DNA of 64,000 bases from Thereva unica (Eukaryota; Arthropoda; Insecta; Diptera; Therevidae). Positions 10,689 to 19,469 of the stretch are shown here, piece by piece. A program made the position numbers and the translations under genes. Position 1 is the first letter of the stretch; each line of letters opens with the position of its first letter. The stretch spans positions 1 to 64,000 of the forward strand of contig CATLJY010000897.1 in NCBI GenBank assembly GCA_949987705.1. The letters are read 5' to 3'. Below the pieces are notes generated by a model, which saw nothing but the letters and a program-made list of their open reading frames with translations, was not told where the DNA came from and ran no database searches.

Positions 10689-10832
10689 CAAGATAGTGAC
10701 ATCAATCAAACTCTCCAACTCATCCTTAAAAAAATTACAAATCTAGAAGAATCATTTTCTACTATACAAGAACGAGTAAAAAAGCTTGAGGGTAGTACTA
10801 AAAACACTGGCCCAAAATCCAAAAACAAATAA
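10689..10832 (+). other. Open C-terminal extension of ORF1 behind a TAA
   Basis: In frame with ORF1 and free of stops from the TAA at 10686 to a double stop at 10830-10835. It reads as a charged heptad-patterned helix, ending in a lysine-rich tail. The second stop overlaps the ORF2 ATG as TAATG at 10833-10837. This arrangement argues that the ancestral ORF1 ended here and that 10686 is a nonsense mutation (CAA to TAA is the simplest change). Confidence 0.65.
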
Positions 10833-10834
10833 TA

Positions 10835-13495
10835 ATGGCTAATGTCTTAAAAATCATGTCATGGAATGCAAACGGATTGCTCAATCACCAGCAAGAACTT
10901 CAAGCAATCCTAGACATAAATAAAATTGATGTGTGTCTGATTTCGGAAACACACTTTACCAAACAATCTTGTATCATATTTAAAGGTTATAAAGTTTATC
11001 ACACTGTACACCCTGAAAATACAGCTAAGGGTGGAAGTGCCGTAATAGTCAAAGACAACATTTATCACAATGAAGAAAGCAAATTTGAAGCAGAAGATAT
11101 TCAAGCAACGGCAATTAATATTAAGACTAAAAATTACAACATTACCGTAGTTAGTCTGTATAGTCCTCCGAAACACAACATCAAAGCTGAGAGATACATG
11201 GAATTCTTTAAGACTTTGGGGACTCGATTCATCATAGGTGGCGATTTCAATGCAAAACACACACATTGGGGATCGAGACTTATTACGACCAAAGGCAAAG
11301 AATTGTTAAAAGCAATTAATGAACATAAATGTGAAGCAATATCTACGGGCAAACCTACGTATTGGCCTACTGATCCAGAAAAAGTCCCTGATTTGATCGA
11401 CTTTTACATTATCAGAAAAATATCTGCTAATTATATGCAACTAGAAGATAACTTGGAACTTAATTCAGATCATTCAGCGATTGTTTTAACCCTAAGTGAG
11501 AGCATCATCCAGAAATCATGTAACCCTACACTAATAAATAAAAGAACAGATTGGGAAAGTTTCAGGATGATATTAGACGAAAGGATTCAGTTGAAAGTGC
11601 CTCTACAAAGTGAAGAACATCTAGACACCGAGGTGGAAAAACTTGTCAACGATATCCAACAAGCAGCTTGGCAAAGCACTCCTGAAATTAAAAGGAAACT
11701 GAAAGGTAACAATTATCCTAAAGAAATTTTAGAATTAATTTCAGAAAAGAGAAAAGCGAGAAGAAAATGGCATCAATCCAGAGCTCCAAAAGATAAAACT
11801 AGACTGAATAATCTAACTTCACACCTAAAAGAAGAGATTAAACGTCTGAAAAATGACAACATAAGTGAGTCACTGAGGAAATTAACCAATGACTCCAGCA
11901 CTGAATATTCACTTTGGAAAGCAATTAAAAATTTAAAAAGACCCATCATACAAACGCCTCCAATTAAGAACTTAGATGGTAGTTGGGCAAGAAGTAATGA
12001 GCAAAAAGCATCAAGATTTGCAGAACATTTAGAAAAAATATTTCAACCTAATTCCACGGACAGCAGTGAAATACTACCCGAAATCTTGGAACAAGGAACA
12101 GCAAATATTCCTTTTACTACTCCAGCTGAAGTTAAAAATGAAATCAAAATGCACATTAATCCAAAAAAGGCTCCTGGTTATGATCTTATTACTGGAAAAA
12201 TATTGAGAGAACTTCCTAGAAAAGCTCTGGTTAAAATCACAAACTTATTAAATGCATCGTTTCGGTTAAAATACGTACCACAAATGTGGAAGGTAGCTGA
12301 AGTCATAATGATTCCCAAACCTGGCAAACCACCTCACGAAGTAACTTCATATCGGCCAATATCATTATTACCGATTATGTCAAAATTATTTGAAAAACTT
12401 TTATTGAAAAGACTAAAACCTATCATCCAAGAGAAACATCTCATCCCGGATCACCAGTTTGGTTTTCGGAGTCAACATTCCACCATAGAACAAGTCCACC
12501 GAATTACTAATGTTATTGAACAAACGCTGGAAGAAAAAAAGGTTTGCTCAGCAATATTTTTGGATGTTGCGCAGGCTTTTGATAAGGTCTGGCATGAGGG
12601 ATTAAATTATAAACTTAAAATGCTCCTTCCTGCCGAATACTCACAAATACTCCAATCGTATATTTCAGAGAGATACTTCAGAATTAAGCAAGAAGACGCG
12701 TATTCTAATCTAAAGAAAATTCAAGCAGGTGTGCCACAAGGCAGTGTACTGGGACCAACCCTCTATCTCCTATACACCAATGACCTACCTACCTTCAGTC
12801 AAAACGTTGTTGCTACTTTCGCCGATGACACTGCAATCTTGGCCATTGGTAACAACAACACTGAGTCTACCGAAAAACTACAATCTTCGATTGCCGAGAT
12901 ACAACGCTGGACTAAAAAATGGCGAATTAAACTTAATGAGACGAAATCTGTGCACATTGATTTCACAAATAAACGTATCAATCCCAAGCCAGTATATATC
13001 AATCAGAAAATAGTTCCGTACGAAAATACAGCAAAATATCTAGGCATGACGTTAGATGCAAAACTCAGGTGGAAGCCGCATGTCAAGAAAAAACAGGAAG
13101 AACTAAAAATGAAGTACAGGAAGATGTACTGGTTAATGGGCCGTTACTCTGCTCTGTCAACGTACAATAAGCTATTGTTGTATAAACAAGTTCTAAAGCC
13201 AGTTTGGACTTATGGTATTCAACTCTGGGGTTGTACTAGCCAAAATAATAAAAACATAATTCAACGCTTCCAAAACAAAGTTCTCCGTGATATTGTCGAT
13301 GCTCCCTGGTATATTCGTAATGACAACCTACATAAGGATTTGGATGTAAATAAGATCGAAAACGTCATCCAAAAATATGCTCAAAGTCATCAACAACGGT
13401 TGCATCAGCATATCAATGCCGAGGCCCTCCAACTCCTAGATAACGATGACTTAACCAGAAGACTAAAACGAATCAAACCGTTCGAACTAGTGTAA
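10835..13495 (+). CDS. Jockey LINE ORF2: endonuclease and reverse transcriptase, 886 aa, intact
   Basis: Makes the nick in target DNA and copies the element RNA at that site. The N-terminal APE-type endonuclease (about residues 5-220) shows MSWNANGL, the catalytic Glu in LISETHF, GGDFNAKHTHW and the NSDHSAIV histidine motif. The reverse transcriptase (about 440-760) shows MIPKPGKPPHE, YRPISLLPIMSKLFEKLL, GFRSQHSTIEQ, motif-A AIFLDVAQAFDKVWH, AGVPQGSVLGPTLYLLYTNDLP, and the catalytic FADD at about 662-665. The tail includes LKPVWTYGIQLWGC. There is no RNase H, as in Jockey. The ATG overlaps the final stop of the extended ORF1 frame by one base (TAATG), which suggests translation by termination and reinitiation. 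All catalytic residues visible are present and there are no stops, so the protein may be functional. Confidence 0.93.
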   Translation: MANVLKIMSWNANGLLNHQQELQAILDINKIDVCLISETHFTKQSCIIFKGYKVYHTVHPENTAKGGSAVIVKDNIYHNEESKFEAEDIQATAINIKTKNYNITVVSLYSPPKHNIKAERYMEFFKTLGTRFIIGGDFNAKHTHWGSRLITTKGKELLKAINEHKCEAISTGKPTYWPTDPEKVPDLIDFYIIRKISANYMQLEDNLELNSDHSAIVLTLSESIIQKSCNPTLINKRTDWESFRMILDERIQLKVPLQSEEHLDTEVEKLVNDIQQAAWQSTPEIKRKLKGNNYPKEILELISEKRKARRKWHQSRAPKDKTRLNNLTSHLKEEIKRLKNDNISESLRKLTNDSSTEYSLWKAIKNLKRPIIQTPPIKNLDGSWARSNEQKASRFAEHLEKIFQPNSTDSSEILPEILEQGTANIPFTTPAEVKNEIKMHINPKKAPGYDLITGKILRELPRKALVKITNLLNASFRLKYVPQMWKVAEVIMIPKPGKPPHEVTSYRPISLLPIMSKLFEKLLLKRLKPIIQEKHLIPDHQFGFRSQHSTIEQVHRITNVIEQTLEEKKVCSAIFLDVAQAFDKVWHEGLNYKLKMLLPAEYSQILQSYISERYFRIKQEDAYSNLKKIQAGVPQGSVLGPTLYLLYTNDLPTFSQNVVATFADDTAILAIGNNNTESTEKLQSSIAEIQRWTKKWRIKLNETKSVHIDFTNKRINPKPVYINQKIVPYENTAKYLGMTLDAKLRWKPHVKKKQEELKMKYRKMYWLMGRYSALSTYNKLLLYKQVLKPVWTYGIQLWGCTSQNNKNIIQRFQNKVLRDIVDAPWYIRNDNLHKDLDVNKIENVIQKYAQSHQQRLHQHINAEALQLLDNDDLTRRLKRIKPFELV

Positions 13496-13702
13496 AAAGC
13501 AAAGTTAAAAGCTCTCAAAAACATGAACTATAGTGCACATTAAAAAAGTGACAAATTTATCAAAAATAAAAAAGTGTATATCATAGGATAAGTACTTTAT
13601 AAACTTAAAAATCGTAGCAAATTAAGTCAAAAACAAATAGCTTATTAGTATGTAGTTACTAGATTGTTATATCAATAAACAAAAAAAAAAAAAAAAAAAA
13701 AA
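13496..13702 (+). other. Jockey LINE 3' UTR and poly-A
   Basis: AT-rich 3' UTR of about 185 bases, with aataaa at about 13674-13679 just before a run of 22 or more A residues. This is a usual polyadenylation layout. Confidence 0.75.
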
Positions 13703-13714
13703 ACAAGAAACTAC
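13703..13714. repeat. Right 12-bp TSD of the Jockey LINE
   Basis: acaagaaactac, identical to 9108-9119. Reading resumes here in the outer LINE's ORF2. Confidence 0.9.
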
Positions 13715-14644
13715 GGAGTCCACATCCCTTCACGTTGTGAATGGAAAAACAGACCACACAGTTCTCAAGGTGCCACAAACTTCTTTACTGATGGCTCTAA
13801 ACTCGAAGGTCGAGTAGGAGGAGGAGTATTTTCCCCAGAGCTTGGGATTGAAGTCTCCTTTCGACTACCCGATCACTGTAGTGTATACCAAGCAGAGGTT
13901 TTAGCAATACATGAGGCTGTTCTACTGATCAACCAACAAGGCGACAGAAATCGGGCTGTTTACATCTTTTCAGATAGTCAGGCGGCTCTGAAAGCCCTGC
14001 GCTCTTGCACAAACAGCTCTAGAACTACCTCTGAATGTCGCAGATCTCTTAACGAGATGGCTCAACAGTTCAGGACCCTCCTCGTATGGGTGCCTGGGCA
14101 CCGTAATATAGAGGGAAATTGTAAAGCTGACGAACTGGCTAGGAAGGGCATGACCGCTACTCTCCTTCCGGAAAAGGAAAGAGTTGGTATGCCTTGGGCC
14201 ACTTTTAAACTCCAATGCAAACAGCACACAATGCTACAAGCGAAAATGCACTGGAGAGATCTTAATAAATGCATGGTGGCCAAACTAACCTGGCCCTCTT
14301 ATGATCTTCGGCGGACCACGTCATTACTGAGTCTCGGTAGACCAGACCTCTCAGCTATAGTGGGAGTGCTTACCGGACACTGTCTGATAGGGACGCATGC
14401 GACCCGCTTAGGTCTTGAGACCTAAGATTTTTGCAGAAGCTGTAAAAATCCGGACGAGGAGGAAAGTGTACTACACCTCCTCTGTCACTGTCCAGCCCTA
14501 TGCAGAAAGAGACTAAGCGCATTTGGCGAGCCCTTTTTAAACACGCTTACGGAGATCTCAAGGATCGGCATCCCGCAACTTAGAAGATTCATTACTTCCT
14601 CGAGATGGTTTAGCGAAGAAACGACACTTGAACAAGAAGTTTAA
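13715..14644 (+). pseudogene. Outer LINE ORF2, RNase H and C-terminal part
   Basis: Continues the protein broken at 9119. The RNase H domain shows its catalytic set in order: Asp in FFTDGSKLEG, Glu in VYQAEVLAI, Asp in IFSDSQAAL, and the VPGHRNIEGN block followed by the last Asp in KADELARKG. A TAA at 14423-14425 breaks the frame. The same frame then gives a cysteine and histidine motif, CRSCKNPDEEESVLHLLCHC, and ends at a stop at 14642-14644. The stop and the upstream damage make it a pseudogene. Architecture matches the 1217-aa ORF on the other strand at 51512-55165, so the two are relatives. Confidence 0.88.
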
Positions 14645-14733
14645 AGTGGGATCACTATGGCATCACAATGGGCCTATCCTTTTGGCCTAAGTGTATGAGC
14701 TCAATACCAACAGCTCAGCCATATCTAACCAAA

Positions 14734-14748
14734 CCTAACCTAACCTAA
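14734..14748 (+). repeat. CCTAA repeat tail at LINE 3' end
   Basis: Three CCTAA units close the outer LINE immediately before its right TSD (the last bases may be shared with the TSD). The unit equals the complement of the common insect telomere repeat TTAGG. Short simple-repeat tails are common on LINEs of the I and R1 groups. Confidence 0.7.
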
Positions 14749-14759
14749 TTGGTGCCTAA
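14747..14759. repeat. Right 13-bp TSD of the outer LINE
   Basis: aattggtgcctaa, identical to 7106-7118. Confidence 0.88.
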
Positions 14760-16460
14760 TAATACGTAGAGCCTTGCGATTTGGTACGTTAGTGGTGGCA
14801 TGATGCAATTGCAAATGTTAGAATATATACATATGTCAACTTGTGGCTGCCAATGCATTCCCATAGTTTTTGCAGCTTGTCGCCGACTGTTAGAACACTA
14901 CTATGTCAATTCAAAACCTCCGGAGATATTGCAGGGAATGAGGCGCAGTTCCATATGCCACGGTAAGAAAAAGGTAAGAGTGTTTTAAGGCTGGTTCTAC
15001 ACGGTTCCACTATTCTATTCTTCTTAGAGGCGCCTTGGCTGGACCGGGATCTATTTTATTTGGTCTATTGTACTCCAACCCCGTCGTTGAAAACGTTACA
15101 GGTTATGGCTTTTAATATAGCCTAAATTATATCCCAAATTTCGCTGGTAAAAAGGAAATAGCGATGGAGAAGACTCAATCTTTTCCTCGCTGCAACGTCG
15201 TCTCTGGAGTGGACAGTGCAGTTTTTCCAGCTCGAGGTGCGTCAGTTAAGAACACTGGTGTTTCAGCGACAGGGATCGGCAAGGGCTCCACTCCACAAGG
15301 GGTCCACGGCAATGAATCCACTCACTCATCTATCGCCGGTTGACTCTAACCATTCACAGACATCAATTGGAAGAAGAAGTTGGTGCTAATTAATATTCCA
15401 AGTGATTTCAGCGGACTGATCGCATTTTTAAAAACACTTTCATCCAAACTAATGTTGCCAATTACCTTCGGCAATAGGCAAGCTTTTCGATACTCGATAA
15501 CTCACAATTTTTTCTACTAGTGTTCGATAGGTAGCCAGCACAATCAGGTAATATTCCAGAGAAAGATTTTTTATGCATTTTAGTTAGATTGATGTTTAGT
15601 TTGGACGAATGAAATACAACTTCTTGGCTTAAGACACTTTTTCTTGAACCAAGCAAATAATGTTTTGGATATAACGAAAACAAGATTGTTTCCGGATAAG
15701 CAACACTCATAGTCTTGCTTTTATTGTCTTAGAGGAAGAGAAAAGTTGACTAGAAGTAAAAAAAAATTTTTTTTGGTTTGAGATACTCATTTTTTTTTTA
15801 ATTTAAGCAATTTAGTCAAAAGAATATCAAATTCTTGAAGCAAGCAAATTAATTGTCTTGACGGCTGTTGAATAAGGACTTATATTTTTTCTAATGATCA
15901 TATGCTAGTTTCAAATTGACTACAGTATTTCCACGTAATAAAATAGTGAATTTCCTTAATGCAATATCCTCAAATTAAATCTTCATCGTATCTTGAATTA
16001 ATACAAATTTTGTTTAAATTAAAAATATTTAGTTTTTTGAGTAAAAATTTAAGCAATCTTATTTCGAGAAAAACATATCTTGCTCGTAAAATATAAGTAT
16101 TGAATGAAGAAATACAATTGCTTAGTTCAAGAATTTGTGGTATCTTACTCTGAGACAGCATCCTCATGTTGAGACTGAAAAATTTTTCTACTCAAGACAA
16201 CGAAACGAAGACTATGGAATTGTTGGAATCAAGGCAATTTTTCTATCAGTGTAGGAGACTTTTCTTCCTTCAGTAACAACACTTTGATCTCTATCGATAC
16301 ATATGTACACCTCTTCGAGAGAAGATCACGTGTCACTTTCTGCTCCTCCAGCTCTTCAACCTCTAATTTTGTTTGAGATTGGTTAAACCGCTCCATATGC
16401 ATTTGTAAATGATTCTAGTAAGCCTACTTTCGTCTTACAAAGTTTTTCATTCTGGCATTT
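14760..16460. other. No recognised feature
   Basis: Short ORFs only. The sequence may include more of the BEL-derived DNA seen left of 7106, since the two sides were joined before the LINE inserted, but no motif was found. Confidence 0.45.
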
Positions 16461-16464
16461 CATC

Positions 16465-17465
16465 CATGGGTCCGGTGAGTCTGGTCTAGTTGTTGTGATA
16501 TCTCCAAGGCCTTTGACAGAGTATGGCATCCCGCTCTGCTGTCTAAACTCATTAATGATCTGGTATCTATCCCCTCAAATCCACTTCATAGTTTTGCCGA
16601 TGATGGTACTCTACGTTATTCTTACCCCTCCGAAAACATAGGACAAGCAAGTGCCAGACCGTGTCAGACCTTGTCTCTTAGAACTTGAACTCATGTCCAA
16701 CTCTCTTAACGCGGACATTAAACTCATTCTTAATTGGGGCCGCAAGAATCGTGTCGAGTTAAACGAAACCAAAACTAAATACTGTCTATTCTCCACTAAA
16801 ACCCGGACCAACCTTCCCTCCATTTCAGTGGGCGAGGATAATATAACAGCTGACCCATCTCTTAACATCCTCGGCGTGACTTTATCTAAGGATCTGCATT
16901 GGAATGATCACATACTCCAAGCCACCAAACAAGCGTATCAATGCCTCGGCTTCCTCAAGAGATGCAAGTTTGTCCTTCATTCAGCTGCCTTGGCTACAAT
17001 CTACAAGTCCTACATTCAGCCCCGCCTTGAATACAACTCATCTGAGTAGGCGCCCCTAAAATCATCTTGGCTTGCAAAGACAAGGTGCAAAACCGCGCCA
17101 ATGTATCAGCGATCAGCAAGTTTTACCGCTATTACAATAGCGACTGCCTTCTGAAAGTGGCTGCCACTGAAATCAAAAACGGCAATTTTTTCCCCGCAAC
17201 ACAAAACCTGCAGTCCTCCCCTTCACGCACATTACGGCTCATTTATAAATAGAACAACTCGATTGTGGAATCGTCTTCCGCAGTCGGTATTTCCGAACTA
17301 ATATAACATCTCAGAGTTCAAGCGCAAGGTTCATCGACATCTACTCATGTACCCTGCAGACTCCTAACCTATCCTATCTCATCTATCCTTCAGATCAAGG
17401 TTACTACTATACATTGCACCATGACTTGAACGACATGGGGGACTAGTAGTACAAAGGGTGACTGC
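16465..17465 (+). pseudogene. CR1-like LINE ORF2 fragment with 3' UTR, internally deleted
   Basis: Same family as the minus-strand copy at 43401-46007. The piece begins HGSGESG, passes the motif-A block DISKAFDRVWHPALLSKL, then jumps straight to INDL, SIPSNPLHSFADDGTLRYSY (16560-16625). The stretch between, which should carry the PQG motif, is deleted. A later frame (16651-17049) gives NADIKLILNWGRKNRVELN, LNILGVTLSKDLHWNDH and YKSYIQPRLEYNS, then a stop. Beyond it are further C-terminal residues in shifted frames, and a 3' end rich in taacctatcc-type sequence finishing in a short A-run near 17484. It supplies the C-terminus missing from the 43 kb copy. Confidence 0.78.
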
Positions 17466-17639
17466 TAAGCTTCATCTTACCATAAAAAAAAATCGAACCG
17501 GCTGCATCGTTTCTATTCCACGCCATCTTTGCGCAAAAAATCACTTATGATTATTTTATCACTTCTGTTGGAAGTGGCGGTAGATCTGCTGCTACCAGCA
17601 TCGTTATTATCCGCCATCGTGTAGTAAGACCTCCGATTT

Positions 17640-18420
17640 TAAATCGTAATAGAAGATTGAGAGTATCTCCGGACTTACCACCACCAACGAAGGTCCCTGA
17701 GGCCGGTTCTACCATTTGATCTATAAAAAAATGGAAGATTCATTTTTACGCAGAACTAAAAATTGTTATAAAATTCGTTGTAATTTTTACTTTATTTTTT
17801 TTACTTTTACTTACAGCTTGCAAAACGATTGCTCTTCTACGATCTGCTAAACGATCCTACGCTAAAAATCAGCTCGGCGTTAATTTCCCCCCAAAAAAAT
17901 TATGGCGCAATATTCGTGATTTGGGTACGTATGGGAATGATTGTCAACAAGTGTTTGTAGAGCCCAATATATTAAACGAGTACTTTTCATCCATCTCTGA
18001 GAGTAACTCTGCTCCAGTTGAAGGTAGCTGTACCAACCTATGCCCACCGGATGGCTTTTCTTTTCGTTGCATCGATAACCATGAACTTCTTTCTGCGTTG
18101 TTCTCTGTCAAATCAAACGCCGTGGGTGTTGACAACGTCTCTCCAAAGTTCATGAAATTGATCGCCCCATTTATGTATATCTAATGTCCTTAATCATATT
18201 TTTAACACCTGCCTTACAGTTCCTCAGTTGGCTAACCAATGGCAACCATCTGACTTCCGTCCAATCAGTCTTCTATGTTTCCTTTCTAAAGTTTTTGAAA
18301 AAATTATTGCTAAGCAGCTCATGTACTATCTAAATCAAAGTAGTCTTCTCTCTATATGGCAATCTGGTTTCAGGTCTGGTCAATTTGTAGGGTCGCTCAC
18401 TTTTTGAATCTTCTTTTCAT
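17640..18420 (+). pseudogene. LINE reverse transcriptase fragment (Jockey/CR1 group)
   Basis: From about 17820 a frame gives LLRSAKRSYAKNQL and PPKKLWRNIRDLG, the linker before the reverse transcriptase. It continues at 17921-18183 with NILNEYFSSI and KSNAVGVDNVSPKFMKL. After a frame change near 18180, DFRPISLLCFLSKVFEKII and QSGFRSGQ (18250-18380) follow. Coding signal stops at about 18400, before motif A, so the catalytic part is absent. Stops and frame changes make it non-functional. It is distinct from the 16.5 kb fragment. Confidence 0.7.
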
Positions 18421-18697
18421 TTATCTTCTTTTCTTGCCATTTTTTTTTTTTATTATTAAAACATTATTTTTTATATTTTGTTAATATTATTTTTCAAACT
18501 TCATCTTGTAACTTCTTTTCATTTTTCTTCGTTTTTTTACTTTTTTTTTTAAACATTATTTTTTGTATTTTGTTAATATTATTTGTTTTTTAGTTTGTAG
18601 TATGTTATATTCATTTTGTCTCAGACACCCAATTAATATTTTGTTTGTACGGTTGTAAGAATTGTTCTTTTGTACAATGTTAAATAAATTATTATTA
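18420..18697. repeat. T-rich duplicated tract with LINE-like 3' end
   Basis: Two imperfect copies of a segment of about 85 bp (cttcttttcatt ... ttgttaatattatt) lie at about 18425-18510 and 18511-18590. They are followed by sequence ending taaataaattattatta, which resembles a LINE 3' UTR with a TTA microsatellite tail. Confidence 0.5.
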
Positions 18698-19401
18698 ACT
18701 TCCCAGTATAGGAAGTTATTGTAATCGGTCCGAAAATCGAAATCGAAAATTTCAACGTATTTTCATCTTTCAAGCTCCCAGGAGCATTTTAAGCAAAAAA
18801 TTGGGACTAAGTATGTGTGTGTGTGTATGTGCGTACGGATGTGGTCATTTTTTCCTGCACGATATCGCGCGAACCAAAACTGATATCGACATCGTTGAGG
18901 TGTCGTTCGAAGCGTATTAACCGAAATATGATCTGAAAAGATTTTCATGAAATTCGGTCGAGCCGTTTTTTTGTTTAAGCGACGTAAGTGATTTTTGTAC
19001 CTGCACGATATCGCCCGAACCACGAAAGATATTGACTTACTTGAGGTGCCGTTCGAAGCGTATTAGCGACAATATAATCTGAAAAGATTTTTATAATATT
19101 CGGTTGAGCGGTTTTTTGGTTTAAATGACTTAAGTGATTTTTGTACCTGCACGATACCGCGCGAACTAAAAACTATATCGACTTCATTGGGGTTCCGAAA
19201 AACATTAATACATCAATTTTATATACATTTTCTTCATCCTAATCTTGTAAGTGCGCACATTTAGTTTGACATTTTAGCGAAAATATTGATAAACAATTGT
19301 GACAAATTCTCGGTATTATACATATATTCTACAATTGCCTATTGTTCATTTATTATTAAAATATCCAATCATAATATTCAACATCCATCATACTGGGAAG
19401 T
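18698..19401. repeat. Repeat element with aacttcccagtat ends and internal 146-bp tandem array
   Basis: aacttcccagtat starts at about 18698 and its reverse complement atactgggaagtt ends at about 19401. The left tip is itself a small hairpin (aacttcc and ggaagtt). No transposase sequence or TSD is visible. It could be a non-autonomous transposon or a foldback repeat. Confidence 0.5.
18854..19205. repeat. 146-bp tandem repeat, about 2.4 copies
   Basis: The block cctgcacgata begins at 18854, 19000 and 19146, giving a constant 146-bp step. Each unit holds ttcgaagcgtatta and ctgaaaagattt. The third copy is cut short. A short GT microsatellite precedes the array near 18812. Confidence 0.85.
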
Positions 19402-19442
19402 TGATCGTGTGGACCGAAAGGGTCGAACCCACATCCCAACTA

Positions 19443-19461
19443 GTTATTATTATTATTATTA
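19443..19461. repeat. TTA microsatellite
   Basis: About six tandem TTA units. It lies just beyond the right end of the 18698-19401 repeat and resembles the tail of the LINE end at 18697, so the repeat may have landed near or in such a tail. Confidence 0.7.
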
Positions 19462-19469
19462 CTCTGTAT

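Larger units (their letters stand above)
9120..13702 (+). mobile_element. Jockey-clade LINE, apparently full length
   Basis: A two-ORF non-LTR retrotransposon with 5' UTR (9120-9389), ORF1 (9390-10688), ORF2 (10835-13495), 3' UTR and terminal poly-A (about 13681-13702), bounded by a 12-bp TSD. It is AT-rich, unlike the GC-richer LINE it landed in. ORF2 is uninterrupted and ORF1 has a single suspect stop near its end, so the insertion is young. The Jockey call rests on the ORF1 PRE_C2HC plus three zinc knuckles and an EN-RT ORF2 with no RNase H. Confidence 0.9.
7119..14746 (+). mobile_element. 5'-truncated RNase H-bearing LINE (I/LOA/R1-like), interrupted by a Jockey LINE
   Basis: A LINE lacking its 5' part, endonuclease included, flanked by a 13-bp TSD. 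Its reverse transcriptase lies at 7121-9119 and its RNase H and C-terminal zinc motif at 13715-14644; the two halves are separated by the Jockey insertion at 9120-13702. The 3' end is a short tail of CCTAA units (14734-14748). Its coding DNA is visibly more GC-rich than that of the element inserted into it. A frameshift and two stop codons show it is dead. Clade placement is by domain order (RT, RNase H, CCHC-like motif) and the YADD box. Confidence 0.88.
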
